Source: Tepidibacter aestuarii (GTDB lineage Bacteria > Bacillota > Clostridia > Peptostreptococcales > Peptostreptococcaceae). From it: a stretch of 64,000 nt of DNA. The stretch lies in contig NZ_OW235315.1 of the NCBI RefSeq assembly GCF_934924865.1, forward strand, positions 2,480,001 through 2,544,000, in the 5' to 3' direction. The position numbers and the translations under genes are program-made. The notes below the pieces were generated by a model. It was given only the letters and a program-made list of their open reading frames with translations, had not been told where the DNA came from and did no database searches. Shown piece by piece: positions 54,530 to 64,000 of this stretch (the stretch's first letter is position 1; every line of letters begins with the position of its first letter).

Positions 54530-55729
54530 TTATTTATTGTTTAAAGCGACTATTCCTGGAAGCTCTTTTCCTTCTAAGAATTCAAGTGAAGCTCCACCAC
54601 CAGTAGATATATGAGTCATTTTATCTCCAAAACCTAATATATTTACAGCAGCAGCACTGTCTCCTCCACCAATTACAGTTGTAGCGTCAGCATCTGCCAT
54701 AGCTTTTGCAACTTCTATAGTTCCTTTTGCAAAGTTTTCAAACTCAAATACTCCCATAGGTCCATTCCATATAACTGTTTTAGCTTCTTTAACAGCATCA
54801 GCATATAATTTTGCAGTTTTAGGTCCTATATCAAGTCCCATAAATCCTTCTTTTATGTTCTGATCTTCTGTAACAACAGGAGCTGTTTCTTTATCAAACT
54901 TTTCTCCAGTAACGTGATCAACTGGAAGTAATAATTTAACTCCCTTTTCTTCTGCTTTTTTAACCATTTCCATTGAATAATCCATTTTATCTTCTTCAAG
55001 TAAAGAAGTTCCTATTTCATATCCTTGTGCTTTTAAGAATGTGTAAGCCATTCCTCCACCGATTATTAAAGTATCTACTTTTTCAAGTAAGTTGTTTATA
55101 ACGTTTATCTTATCAGAAACTTTTGCTCCTCCAAGTATAGCTACAAAAGGTCTTACTGGAGTCTCGACAGCTTCTCCTAAGAATTTTAATTCCTTTTGAA
55201 TTAAGTATCCACATGCGCTAGTTTCTACAAATTCACTAACTCCAACAGTAGAACAGTGAGCTCTATGAGCAGTTCCAAATGCATCGTTTACGAATACATC
55301 AGCTAAAGATGCTAATTCTTTTGAGAAGTTTTCTTCATTTTTAGTTTCTTCTTTTCTGTATCTAGTATTTTGAAGTAAAACTACATCTGAGTTTTTCATA
55401 TCAGCAACTGCTTTTTTAGCATTTTCTCCTACAACGCTATCATCTGCTGCAAATACAACTTCTTTATTTAACATTTCTGATAATCTCTTAGCTACAGGTG
55501 CTAAAGAAAGCTCTGGCTTAGCTTCTCCTTTTGGCTTACCTAAGTGAGAACATAAAATAACTTTTGCTCCATTTTCTATTAAATATTTTATAGTAGGTAA
55601 AGCTCCAACTAATCTGTTTTCGTCAGTTATAAAACCGTCTTTTAAAGGTACATTAAAGTCACATCTTACTAATACTTTTTTTCCGTTCACATCTATATTT
55701 TCTATAGTTTTTTTATTTAACATTGACAT
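54530..55729 (-). CDS. pgk: Phosphoglycerate kinase
   Basis: A 399-residue two-domain kinase that makes ATP from 1,3-bisphosphoglycerate. [26 protein letters not shown] and [14 protein letters not shown] lie in the N domain. [37 protein letters not shown] and [12 protein letters not shown] lie in the C domain. I chose the ATG at 55729, 9 bases after AAGGAG; the codon at 55738 is a TTG that overlaps the site. It follows gap after a 144-base gap containing a terminator-like hairpin. Confidence 0.97.
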   Translation of the reverse strand: MSMLNKKTIENIDVNGKKVLVRCDFNVPLKDGFITDENRLVGALPTIKYLIENGAKVILCSHLGKPKGEAKPELSLAPVAKRLSEMLNKEVVFAADDSVVGENAKKAVADMKNSDVVLLQNTRYRKEETKNEENFSKELASLADVFVNDAFGTAHRAHCSTVGVSEFVETSACGYLIQKELKFLGEAVETPVRPFVAILGGAKVSDKINVINNLLEKVDTLIIGGGMAYTFLKAQGYEIGTSLLEEDKMDYSMEMVKKAEEKGVKLLLPVDHVTGEKFDKETAPVVTEDQNIKEGFMGLDIGPKTAKLYADAVKEAKTVIWNGPMGVFEFENFAKGTIEVAKAMADADATTVIGGGDSAAAVNILGFGDKMTHISTGGGASLEFLEGKELPGIVALNNK

Positions 55730-55802
55730 AATATACAACTCCTTTTCGCTAAAAGTATATCACATTTTCATAAAAATGCTATACTTTTTTTATGTTTTAA
55801 TT

Positions 55803-55852
55803 CAAATATAAAAAGTCCTGAGTCCGTAGTATACACTACAAACCCGGACTTG
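55803..55852 (-). terminator. Terminator-like hairpin between gap and pgk
   Basis: On the minus strand AAGTCC and GTAGT arms pair with ACTAC and GGACTT around a short loop, followed by TTTTTATATTT. It would give more gap message than the rest of the operon, with read-through into pgk. Confidence 0.65.
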
Positions 55853-55873
55853 TTTAAGACTCAAATTATAATA

Positions 55874-56899
<1,026 letters not shown>

Positions 56900-56931
56900 T
56901 TATATTTTAAATCATGAACTAATTCGTAGCA

Positions 56932-57954
56932 TTAAATTAATTCACATATTTTATTTGCAGCACCTTCATCAGTAATCAATACTAAATCACTTTTTATCTT
57001 TGATATAGCAAGTATTGCTTCTGCTTTCCTACTTCCTCCAACTATTCCTATAGTATTTTTTATTGATTTAAAATTTTCAAGTTTTATTCCTATAGTACTA
57101 GTCTCGTAGATTATCTCACCTTCTCTGTTAAAGTAATAACCAAAAGCTTCACCTACAGCCCCTTTTGATATTATGTATTGGTATTCCGAATCAGGCATCT
57201 TTCTTCTCATTGCCATATCATCCGCTCTTCCAACACCAAATATTAAAACATCTACATTTTGTATATGGTTTAATGTTTTATTTATCTCAGGCTCTGATAT
57301 TAAACTATTTAAAGTTTCTTCGGTTACATTATCAGGAACATGCAAAAGCTTATAGTTGCCTCCAAGCTTTTTCCCAATTATTGCAGCTATATTATTCGAT
57401 TGTATTTCTACCTCTTTGCCAAGTCCCCCTCTAGCTGGAACTACCAAGATATTTTCATATCTTTTTGTTTCATGACAGCAATTAGCAAACTCAAGCATAG
57501 TATTTCCGCCAGTGACTCCTATTATATAGTCATTTTTTATTATTTTAGTAAGATATTTGTAAGTTTCTTTACCTATATCTTTTATAATAAGAGGATCATC
57601 ATCAGCATTTCCAGGTAGTATTATAACTTTTTTTATGCCTAGTTTTTTCTTTATTTTTTCTTCTAACTCAGAAATACCCATTATTTCGTCCATAAATACC
57701 TTCAAATCATTAAGCAGATTAAGTCCTTGTTCATTTATGCTCATTCCAGAAGTATGTATGTTTATAAGATCTTGTTTTTTCAAAAATTCAACCTCTGATC
57801 TTACTACTCTCTCGCTTAAATCCAATTTATTTGAAAGAGATCTTCTTCCTATGGATTCATTTAATGATATCTTATTTAATATTTTGTATCTTCTATACAT
57901 AATATCTAAAACTTCAGGCATTATTTTTTTCTGAATTTGTATCAAATTTTTCAT
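56932..57954 (-). CDS. cggR: Central glycolytic genes regulator CggR (SorC/DeoR family)
   Basis: A 340-residue repressor. The N-terminal winged helix spans about 15-75 (IGRRSLSNKLDLSERVVRSE) and the rest is a SorC-type sugar-phosphate-binding domain with VGVTGGNTMLEFA-like IIGVTGGNTMLEF, LVVPARGGLGKEVEIQSN and GIVGGSRKAEAIL. CggR represses gap and the lower glycolytic genes until fructose-1,6-bisphosphate binds. It is the first gene of the operon, and four GGGAC half-sites lie between its promoter and start codon, so it is expected to control itself and the whole unit. Confidence 0.93.
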   Translation of the reverse strand: MKNLIQIQKKIMPEVLDIMYRRYKILNKISLNESIGRRSLSNKLDLSERVVRSEVEFLKKQDLINIHTSGMSINEQGLNLLNDLKVFMDEIMGISELEEKIKKKLGIKKVIILPGNADDDPLIIKDIGKETYKYLTKIIKNDYIIGVTGGNTMLEFANCCHETKRYENILVVPARGGLGKEVEIQSNNIAAIIGKKLGGNYKLLHVPDNVTEETLNSLISEPEINKTLNHIQNVDVLIFGVGRADDMAMRRKMPDSEYQYIISKGAVGEAFGYYFNREGEIIYETSTIGIKLENFKSIKNTIGIVGGSRKAEAILAISKIKSDLVLITDEGAANKICELI

Positions 57955-57981
57955 AATCTCATACCTCTTAGGGTTTTTTTG

Positions 57982-58061
57982 GTCCCTGTGTTCATTTTAT
58001 GTCCCTGTGCCTTCATTTTTTAGGTGGGATCTAAAAAGTCCCTATGATTTTTTTTAGTCCC
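57982..58061 (-). promoter_or_regulatory. CggR operator: four GGGAC half-sites
   Basis: GGGAC occurs on the minus strand at 57982-57986, 58001-58005, 58038-58042 and 58057-58061. Each pair is spaced by exactly 19 bases, and the two pairs are 37 bases apart. GGGAC direct repeats are the core of the known Bacillus CggR operator. All four sites lie just downstream of the promoter, suited to blocking elongation or initiation. Confidence 0.8.
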
Positions 58062-58074
58062 ACCTCTTGTTTTA

Positions 58075-58103
58075 ATTCTATACCAACATAGAAATTTTTT
58101 CAA
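58075..58103 (-). promoter_or_regulatory. Sigma-A-type promoter of the cggR-gap-eno operon
   Basis: TTGAAA (58098-58103), a 17-base spacer and TAGAAT (58075-58080) on the minus strand, each one base from consensus, immediately upstream of the GGGAC half-sites. Confidence 0.75.
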
Positions 58104-58148
58104 TATTTTTTTGAAATAATATTATTTTTTTTATTTTATTTCTAGTAT

Positions 58149-59489
58149 TTAACAGAATTCTTTTCTCTTAGAAGATGACCTTATTCCTAGTTCTTCTCTG
58201 TATTTTGCAACAGTTCTTCTAGATATACTTATATCCTTTTCTTCTAATAGAGCGCATATTTTAGAATCGCTATATGGCTTTTTCTTATCTTCAGAATTTA
58301 TTATTTCCTTTATTATATTTTTTATACTAGTAGATGCTATATCTTCTTGTTGTTTTAAACCACTGCTGAAGAAGTATTTTAGTTCAAATATTCCATGTGG
58401 TGTTAACATGTATTTACCATTTACACCTCTACTAACCGTTGATTCATGTATTTCTAAATTTTGAGCTATATCTTTCAATATTAATGGCTTTAAATACTTA
58501 TTTCCATTTTCAAAAAATTCATACTGATATTTTACTATTTCTTTTGAAATCTTAAGTATAGTATTTTTTCTGCTTTCTATATTTTTAACTAGATTAAATG
58601 CAGAATTTAATTTTTCTTTTATATACTGTTTAGCGTTTTCATCATCTTTAGAATTTCTTAATATTTCTTCATAGAATTTATTTATTCTTATATTAGTAGT
58701 GTTTTTTTCATTTAGGTATACTTCATATTCTCTTCCTATTTTCTCAACTATAACATCTGGTGTTATATAGTTATTCTTTGAAGAAGTATATTTATTTCCA
58801 GGTTTAGGATCTAACATTTTTATTATATTTACTATTTCAATACATTTTTCCATAGTTATTTTATATTTTTTGCATACTTCTTTATACTTTTTATCTGCTA
58901 ATAACTTTAAATCATTTTTAACAACGTTTTCCAAAGCACTATCTTGTATGTCTTTTTCCTTTAATTGGATAATCAAACATTCTTCTATATTTCTAGCTCC
59001 TATACCACTAGGCTCAAGAGTTTGCACTATCTTCAAGTTCTTCATTATATTTTCTTTAGTTGTTTGTAATGTATTGGATAATTCTTCTATATCATTTTTT
59101 AAATATCCGTGATCATCTATTGAATCTATTATGTATTCAACTATTTTTTTGTCTTTTTTACTTAAATTATAATAGCTTATTTGATTTTTTAAATATTCAT
59201 ATAAATTCATATTATATTTAATCATATTCTCTAGATTATAATCTTCATTATCATAATTTACTGAACTTGCTTGATCATAAGTTCTATTATTTATATTATC
59301 TATATATTTTTCCCAATCTATATTATCGTCCTTATCTGCTTCTATAACAGGATTTTCTTCTGTTTCTTTAGATATAACTTCTTCTAAATCTTGAGTGCTC
59401 ATATTTAATATATCTAAAGACTGTTTCAATTGTTTTGTAAGCACTAGTTTTTGACTTTGATTTAATTCTAAACCAAAATTTATTTTCAT
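58149..59489 (-). CDS. rpoN: RNA polymerase sigma-54 factor
   Basis: A 446-residue sigma-54. Region I is Gln/Leu-rich (LELNQSQKLVLTKQLKQSLD), region II is acidic, and the core-binding domain includes LEPSGIGARNIEECLIIQL and LDPKPGNKY. The RpoN box that reads the -24 element is ISISRRTVAKYREELGI, near the C-terminus. Sigma-54 needs AAA+ activators; none is encoded in the window. Its place before cggR is as in Clostridioides difficile (sigL). AAAGGATGG precedes the ATG. Confidence 0.95.
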   Translation of the reverse strand: MKINFGLELNQSQKLVLTKQLKQSLDILNMSTQDLEEVISKETEENPVIEADKDDNIDWEKYIDNINNRTYDQASSVNYDNEDYNLENMIKYNMNLYEYLKNQISYYNLSKKDKKIVEYIIDSIDDHGYLKNDIEELSNTLQTTKENIMKNLKIVQTLEPSGIGARNIEECLIIQLKEKDIQDSALENVVKNDLKLLADKKYKEVCKKYKITMEKCIEIVNIIKMLDPKPGNKYTSSKNNYITPDVIVEKIGREYEVYLNEKNTTNIRINKFYEEILRNSKDDENAKQYIKEKLNSAFNLVKNIESRKNTILKISKEIVKYQYEFFENGNKYLKPLILKDIAQNLEIHESTVSRGVNGKYMLTPHGIFELKYFFSSGLKQQEDIASTSIKNIIKEIINSEDKKKPYSDSKICALLEEKDISISRRTVAKYREELGIRSSSKRKEFC

Positions 59490-59716
59490 AAAAATCCATC
59501 CTTTACGTTAAACTCATATTCAATACTCTTATTATATCAAAAAAATTTTATTTAATATTTATTAATTAATTTTATTTAATTTTTATTCACTTCAATACCC
59601 ATTCATTTGTTTTTTTTGAAATTTTTGATACATATATTTTACTATAAAATTCGTTTTTTTTGACATACTAATTAAAAGTTCAACATTTTTCTGTTTTTTC
59701 ATAAGGAGGTTACAAA

Positions 59717-60337
59717 ATGATTAAAAATTTCAAATTACACATTTTAAGCTTTGTCTTTTTATTGATATTTGGCTGTGCAAACATATCTTATGCCGACACT
59801 GTTTATACGGTGGTTAAAGGTGATAGTATGTGGAAAATTGCTGTAAAATACGAAATTGGGTTATCTGAAATAATAAGTGCTAATCCACAAATTAAAAATC
59901 CGGCACTTATCTATCCGGGAGATAAACTTACCATTCCTCAAATCAACGATGTAAAAGCTATTGAAAATGAGGTTGTAAGACTTGTAAATGTTGAAAGATC
60001 TAAAAATGGTTTAAAACCACTTACTCAAAACTGGGAATTATCAAGAGTTGCAAGATATAAATCTCAGGATATGATAAATAAAAACTATTTTTCTCATACA
60101 TCACCAACTTATGGAAGCCCATTTGATATGATGAAGAACTTCGGTATAAGTTATTCAACTGCAGGAGAAAACATAGCATATGGTCAAAGAACAGCAGCTG
60201 AAGTTATGAATTCTTGGATGAATTCTTCAGGCCATAGAAAGAATATATTATCTCCTAATTTTACTCAAATAGGAGTTGGTCTTGCTACTAAGAGTAATGG
60301 AACTAAATATTGGACACAAATGTTTATAAGACCTTAA
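59717..60337 (+). CDS. Secreted LysM-CAP (SCP/YkwD-like) protein
   Basis: A 206-residue exported protein. A signal peptide ends near ANISYADT (a Cys at about 20 does not sit in a good lipobox). A LysM cell-wall-binding domain covers about 29-75 (YTVVKGDSMWKIAVKYEIG and IYPGDKLTIP). A CAP domain covers about 85-206, with LVNVERSKNGLKPL, NKNYFSHTSP, AGENIAYGQ and SSGHRKNILSPNFTQIGVG. In Bacillus and Clostridium such proteins are found on the cell wall or spore surface; their biochemical role is unclear. AAGGAGGT precedes the start. It is monocistronic. Confidence 0.9.
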   Translation: MIKNFKLHILSFVFLLIFGCANISYADTVYTVVKGDSMWKIAVKYEIGLSEIISANPQIKNPALIYPGDKLTIPQINDVKAIENEVVRLVNVERSKNGLKPLTQNWELSRVARYKSQDMINKNYFSHTSPTYGSPFDMMKNFGISYSTAGENIAYGQRTAAEVMNSWMNSSGHRKNILSPNFTQIGVGLATKSNGTKYWTQMFIRP

Positions 60338-60338
60338 T

Positions 60339-60374
60339 AAAAAAGATGTGCCTTTAATCGGCACATCTTTTTTA
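60339..60374. terminator. Bidirectional terminator between the CAP gene and methionine gamma-lyase
   Basis: AAAAAAGATGTGCC and its complement around a 7-base loop, with T-runs on both strands. Confidence 0.92.
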
Positions 60375-61577
60375 TTATAATAATCTATCTAGTCCTTGCT
60401 TCAAATCATCTATTATATCTTCTACATCTTCAAGACCTACTGATAATCTTACAAGTCCATCACTTATTCCAGCTTGCATTCTTTCCTCCGGAGTATAAGG
60501 AGAATGAGTCATAGATGCTGGGTGTTGGATTAATGTTTCACAATCACCTAAGCTAACTGCTAATGTACAAAGTTCAAGACTGTTTATGAATTTTATACCA
60601 TCAGCTATTCCACCCTTAACTTCAAAAGCTATCATAGCACCTGGCATATCCATTTGCTTTTTAGCTACTTCGTATTGATCATGATCTTCAAATCCTGGAT
60701 AATATACTTTCTCTATTGCTTCATGGTTTTGTAAGAACTTTGCAACTTCCATTGCATTTTCACAGTGTCTCTTCATTCTCACACCTAAAGTTTTTAATCC
60801 TCTTATTATTAAGTACGCATCAAACGGACTAAGAACTGCTCCTGTCATGTCCTTTACTCCAAATAATCTAACGTTATTTATAAAATCTTGCGTTCCTACT
60901 ACAAATCCAGCTATAACATCTCCATGGCCATTTAGATACTTAGTAGCAGAATGCACTACAACATCAGCTCCAAGTTCAATTGGTCTTTGAATGAAAGGTG
61001 TACAGAATGTATTATCAACAATTAACATACAATCTTCTTTTTCATGAGTAACCTTAGCTACTTCTTCAATATCAACTACCTTTAAGTTTGGGTTAGCAGG
61101 TGTTTCTATGTACACAACCTTAGTATTATCCTTCATAGCCTCTTTAATATTATCCACATTAGATGCATCTACAAAAGTAACCTCTACTCCAAATCTTGTA
61201 AGACCGTGATTTAAAAGCGCAAAAGTACAACCGTATAAAGTTTCATCAGCAACAACATGATCTCCAGCTTTTAAGGCTGTCCAAAGTGCAGACGATATAG
61301 CTCCCATACCAGAAGCTGTAGACATACAAGCTTCACCATTTTCAAGAGCTGCTACCTTTTCTTCTAATTGTGTAGAAGTAGGATTACCAAGTCTTGTATA
61401 TATATATCCTGGCTCCTCAAGTGCAAATCTTCTTCCGCCTTGCTCTGCATTGTCAAATACAAAAGTAGATGTTTGATATATAGGAGTAGTTAAAGCTCCT
61501 GATACGATATCCTTTTTGTGACCCGCATGAATAGTCTTTGTAGAAAAACCAGCTTTCTTTAAATTATAATTACTCAT
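60375..61577 (-). CDS. megL: Methionine gamma-lyase
   Basis: A 400-residue PLP enzyme of the Cys/Met metabolism family that cleaves L-methionine to methanethiol, 2-oxobutyrate and ammonia. The PLP lysine is in [15 protein letters not shown], and [34 protein letters not shown] and [15 protein letters not shown] are family blocks. The Cys in LYGCTF corresponds to the active-site Cys that distinguishes methionine gamma-lyase from cystathionine enzymes. Overlap in substrate range with those enzymes cannot be excluded. No SAM riboswitch or T-box is visible in the upstream 120 bases. GGAGGGGA precedes the start. Confidence 0.88.
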   Translation of the reverse strand: MSNYNLKKAGFSTKTIHAGHKKDIVSGALTTPIYQTSTFVFDNAEQGGRRFALEEPGYIYTRLGNPTSTQLEEKVAALENGEACMSTASGMGAISSALWTALKAGDHVVADETLYGCTFALLNHGLTRFGVEVTFVDASNVDNIKEAMKDNTKVVYIETPANPNLKVVDIEEVAKVTHEKEDCMLIVDNTFCTPFIQRPIELGADVVVHSATKYLNGHGDVIAGFVVGTQDFINNVRLFGVKDMTGAVLSPFDAYLIIRGLKTLGVRMKRHCENAMEVAKFLQNHEAIEKVYYPGFEDHDQYEVAKKQMDMPGAMIAFEVKGGIADGIKFINSLELCTLAVSLGDCETLIQHPASMTHSPYTPEERMQAGISDGLVRLSVGLEDVEDIIDDLKQGLDRLL

Positions 61578-61685
61578 ATTATATCCCCTCCAGGTAATAT
61601 TTTACATGTTAATTTATTCACTTACAAGGGGTATTAGTCTATATTCTTAGATTTATGTAAATTTTTTTAATTTTTCAACAGTGTT

Positions 61686-61719
61686 ATAAAAAACCAGATA
61701 GAAAAATTCTATCTGGCTC
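61686..61719 (-). terminator. Intrinsic terminator of hslO
   Basis: CCAGATAGAA and its complement around a short loop, then TTTTTTAT on the minus strand. Confidence 0.9.
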
Positions 61720-61729
61720 ATTCCTTACA

Positions 61730-62608
61730 TTATATACTATCTATAAGTTTCTTTAAATCTACCTCTTCAAACTGATGACTTGTATTACAGAAGTGGCAAG
61801 TAAGTTCTGCTTTTCTATCAGTTTCAAGTATCTCCTCTAAGTCCTTCTTCCCTATACTAATCAATGCTCTTTCAAATCTTTCCTTGCTACAATCACACTC
61901 AAATCCAACTTCATATTTATCAAGTATCTCATGATCAAGATCTGCAAGTACTATATCCAATATATCTTCTGGCATTTTTCCTTCAGCTATTAAAGTTGAT
62001 ATAGGCTTCATATTAGATAGATTTTTCTCTAACATCTGTATACTTTCCTCACTAGCATCAGGAAGAAGCTGAATTATAAATCCACCAGATGCTTTTACAG
62101 AATAGTCCGTATCAACAAGTACTCCTAAAGCTATTGCAGATGGCTGCTGCTCTGAATATGCAAAATATGCAGTAAAGTCTTCTGCTATTTCTCCATTTAC
62201 TAAAGGATACGAGCCTATATATGGCTTCTTAAGACCTAAATCCTTTATAACAGTTATAGTTCCTTGTGTTCCAACAGCAGCTCCAACATCAAGTTTACCA
62301 GCATACTTAGGAGGAACGTCAGCAAAAGGATTTGATACATATCCCTTTACCATCCCTTTTGAATTACTAACTATAACTATATTGCCTAAAGGTCCATCTC
62401 CTTTTATCTGAACTGTTAATTTATCATTTTCATTTTTCATCATAACACCCATCATAGATGTAGCAGTTAAAGTTCTTCCAAGTGCAGCACTTGCAACTGG
62501 AGTTGTATTATGTATCTTTCTAGCAGTCTCTACCATATCAGTAGTATATGCAGCAAAAGCTCTTATGCTGTGATTTCCAGCACTCGCTCTAATTATGTAA
62601 TTTTTCAT
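61730..62608 (-). CDS. hslO: Redox-regulated chaperone Hsp33
   Basis: A 292-residue cytoplasmic holdase activated by oxidation. The C-terminal zinc switch has CDCSKERF (CxC) and CHFCNTSH (CxxC), the four redox cysteines. The N-terminal domain has AAYTTDMVETARKIHNTTPV followed by ASAALGRTLTA, and GNIVIVSNSKGMVKGYV, as in the family. The length is standard. It is transcribed alone. Confidence 0.96.
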   Translation of the reverse strand: MKNYIIRASAGNHSIRAFAAYTTDMVETARKIHNTTPVASAALGRTLTATSMMGVMMKNENDKLTVQIKGDGPLGNIVIVSNSKGMVKGYVSNPFADVPPKYAGKLDVGAAVGTQGTITVIKDLGLKKPYIGSYPLVNGEIAEDFTAYFAYSEQQPSAIALGVLVDTDYSVKASGGFIIQLLPDASEESIQMLEKNLSNMKPISTLIAEGKMPEDILDIVLADLDHEILDKYEVGFECDCSKERFERALISIGKKDLEEILETDRKAELTCHFCNTSHQFEEVDLKKLIDSI

Positions 62609-62667
62609 GTTTGCCTCCTTACGAATATTATCTATAATTAAAAATATTATAATTTACTTACATATTA

Positions 62668-62706
62668 AAATTCCCTGATATTTAAGTTTCGCTTTATCAG
62701 GGAAAA
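62668..62706 (-). terminator. Intrinsic terminator of the methyltransferase-SASP unit
   Basis: TTCCCTGATA pairs with TATCAGGGAA around a 13-base loop. A T-run follows on the minus strand as the tail. Confidence 0.75.
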
Positions 62707-62744
62707 AGTATATCATTTAAATAATAAGCAGTCAATTGTGTGTA

Positions 62745-63485
62745 TTATTTTTTACACACAAAAAATACTCTCTCGGTTTCTTCATCTGCATCTAAAAAAG
62801 TAAAATCTCTATACACTTTAATATAATCAAATCCTGTATTTTGCAGCATATTTATTATTTCATCATTCTTATAAGCCCTTTGGTAATGGGTTTCTTCAAA
62901 CTTTTGATAATATTCTCCATTTCGTGTAAAGAAAGCTAAGTCCATCTCTACCATATTACTCTCATCATCAAAATAATTCTCCCAAATATAGGTTATATCT
63001 TCTCTATTTTCACCAAAAGTATTGTTTCCAAGAATATTTGATAGTTTATTATATGAACTTATATCAAATATAAATACACCTTTTTTCTTAAGCAATCCAT
63101 ATACATTATCGAATATACTTTGTATGTCTTCATCTTCTAATATATAATTAAATCCATCGCATGCACATAGAACACAATCTAAATTATAAACTTCAAAATC
63201 TAGCTCAGTCATATCTTGATTTAAAAATACAACTTCTATACCTTCGTCTATACATTTTTCTCTTGCTACGCTAAGCATATCCTCAGATATATCAATTCCT
63301 AAAATGTCGTAATTTTTTTTAGCAAAAGGAATAGTTAAATTCCCCGTCCCACATGCAAGTTCTAGTATATTCTTTACCTGTACATCTTCTTTTTTTATTA
63401 TTTCTTCTACATAATCTACCCATTTATCATAGTCTACATTGTCCATTAAATTATCGTATATGAATGCGAAATCTTTATACTGCAT
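62745..63485 (-). CDS. Class I SAM-dependent methyltransferase
   Basis: A 246-residue methyltransferase of the YqeM/SAM-MT25 kind. SAM motif I is ILELACGTGNLTIPFAKK (about 40-57), the acidic loop is ILGIDISEDMLSVA, and motif post-II is LDCVLCACDGFNYI. The N-terminal FAFIYDNLMDNVDYDKWVDY is common to Firmicute members annotated near ribosome-silencing and comE genes. The acceptor is unknown. It starts 10 bases after the SASP gene, with TAGGAGAA as ribosome site. Confidence 0.87.
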   Translation of the reverse strand: MQYKDFAFIYDNLMDNVDYDKWVDYVEEIIKKEDVQVKNILELACGTGNLTIPFAKKNYDILGIDISEDMLSVAREKCIDEGIEVVFLNQDMTELDFEVYNLDCVLCACDGFNYILEDEDIQSIFDNVYGLLKKKGVFIFDISSYNKLSNILGNNTFGENREDITYIWENYFDDESNMVEMDLAFFTRNGEYYQKFEETHYQRAYKNDEIINMLQNTGFDYIKVYRDFTFLDADEETERVFFVCKK

Positions 63486-63494
63486 AACCTTCTC

Positions 63495-63677
63495 CTATTT
63501 CTTTTTCTTATTTTTTTTCCTAGCTGTAAGCATTCCACCAATTCTTCCAGCTTCCTTTGCTGTAAGCCCTGCCCAGCCGTTTTCATTTATTTTATCCATA
63601 AGTCCTATTTCACTGGCAATTTCATATTTCATTATATCATTTTCTGTAACTATTTTCTTCTTTTTATTTTTTTCCAT
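63495..63677 (-). CDS. Alpha/beta-type small acid-soluble spore protein
   Basis: A 60-residue, Lys-rich protein whose core KYEIASEIGLMDKINENGW, LTAKEAGRIGGMLTARKK matches alpha/beta-type SASPs: the (Y/T)EIASE segment around the GPR protease cleavage site and the RIGG-x2-T/V-R DNA-binding block. SASPs coat spore DNA and protect it from UV and heat. It has extra Lys-rich ends, as in divergent clostridial members. I chose the ATG at 63677, preceded by AAGGAGGT; the upstream 19 codons are not supported. It presumably needs sigma-G, but I see no clear sigma-G promoter. Confidence 0.85.
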   Translation of the reverse strand: MEKNKKKKIVTENDIMKYEIASEIGLMDKINENGWAGLTAKEAGRIGGMLTARKKNKKKK

Positions 63678-63760
63678 GATACAACCTCCTTTTTTCTTAT
63701 TTTTACCATGTTTGTTCAAAATATTCTTCGACATTTTTCTACTTTCTTCTCTTGATTTTT

Positions 63761-63780
63761 ATTGTATACAGTGATACAAT
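63761..63780. repeat. Palindrome upstream of the SASP gene
   Basis: ATTGTAT and ATACAAT arms around six bases, 84 bases upstream of the SASP start. The size and symmetry suit a dimeric repressor site, but no binding protein is indicated. Confidence 0.4.
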
Positions 63781-63825
63781 GTACTTCGTTGTGAAATAAT
63801 ATTATTTTCCCACTCCCCCTTTAGT

Positions 63826-63865
63826 ATAAAAAAGAGGTCAGCTAAATAGCTGACCTCTTTTTCGT
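63826..63865. terminator. Bidirectional intrinsic terminator
   Basis: AAAAAGAGGTCAGCTA and its complement around a 2-base loop with T-runs on both strands. It separates the SASP upstream region from repeat R5. Confidence 0.9.
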
Positions 63866-64000
63866 TACAAGGAAATCATATAATTTTCAACTTGCAAATA
63901 ACATTAATTAATAAACTGAAATAACAACTATTTTTAGCAACAGAGCCCGTTAGGACTAGTTGGCGACATGAGCTATGCGATAGCATAAAGCGAATTTTAT
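63866..64000 (-). repeat. Dispersed repeat family 1, copy R5 (opposite orientation, may run past the window)
   Basis: On the minus strand: AATTCGCTTTATGC, GCTCATGTCGCCAA, hairpin AGTCC-TAAC-GGGCT inside CAACT/TGTTG arms, GTTGCTAAAAATAGTTG, TTAATGTTATT and GAAAATTATATGATTTCC, then the terminator. All blocks of the other full copies are present in the same order. The 323-base stretch 63678-64000 thus holds the SASP upstream palindrome, a terminator and R5. Confidence 0.7.

Noticed and set aside
58149..59489. Sigma-54-dependent promoters near rpoN
   Set aside because: I looked by eye for TGGCAC-N5-TTGC in the larger intergenic regions and saw none; a full motif scan was not possible.
61578..61685. 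SAM riboswitch or T-box before methionine gamma-lyase
   Set aside because: The leader has no conserved S-box or T-box core and no antiterminator pair; only a ribosome site is clear.

Overview
The window looks like a chromosomal segment of a low-GC, spore-forming, anaerobic member of the Clostridia. The best match is the Clostridioides/Paraclostridium/Tepidibacter side (Peptostreptococcaceae). Support comes from the AT-rich sequence, strong GGAGG-type ribosome sites, spore genes (two GerAB-type permeases and an alpha/beta-type SASP), an ADP-glucose glycogen pathway, a membrane pyrophosphatase, a methionine gamma-lyase, and the order rpoN-cggR-gap-pgk-tpiA-gpmI-eno-secG. The family assignment is inference from gene order. 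I see no prophage, transposase, CRISPR array, tRNA or rRNA gene.

Region by region. Positions 1-2152 (+): end of a lactate/malate-dehydrogenase-like gene and an FMN-reductase-like gene. 2194-4672 (-): a GNAT acetyltransferase, the flavinylation enzyme ApbE and the queuosine-precursor transporter QueT behind a probable preQ1 riboswitch. 4829-5690 (+): an exonuclease and a small helical protein. 5779-11798: a broken YyaL/DUF255 gene, an MreB paralogue, an MBL hydrolase, a second YyaL relic and an orphan GerAB permease. 11807-20180 (-): an eight-gene unit joining a sugar-type ABC importer and a DUF4091 glycoside-hydrolase-like protein to a GNAT protein, a corrinoid protein, a UroD/MtaA-type methyltransferase and a B12-activation-domain protein. 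20408-24069 (-): glgC and glgA with an APH-like kinase gene between them. 24176-29080: a YfcC carrier, a PepV-type dipeptidase, a Crp/Fnr regulator and a second orphan GerAB. 29093-34407 (-): a GGDEF/HD-GYP protein, a methyltransferase, a MATE exporter and a MerR regulator.

Positions 34617-43443 (-) hold a complete alternative chemosensory cluster: CheR-TPR, CheW, chemoreceptor, CheA-REC, CheB and a REC-PAS-GGDEF output protein. Its parts list is that of the proteobacterial Wsp system, which makes c-di-GMP on surface contact. 43832-47278 (-) holds a relic regulator, tmRNA (ssrA), smpB and rnr. Then follow PspC/LiaI-like membrane proteins, hppA, secG and the central glycolytic operon (eno, gpmI, tpiA, pgk, gap) under CggR, with four regularly spaced GGGAC half-sites upstream of cggR. 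rpoN, a LysM-CAP protein, methionine gamma-lyase, Hsp33, a methyltransferase and a SASP close the window.

Two families of dispersed, structured, non-coding repeats sit in the intergenic regions beside terminators. Their hairpin arms vary in a compensatory way between copies. Several gene starts were moved to ribosome-site-supported codons, as stated in each entry.
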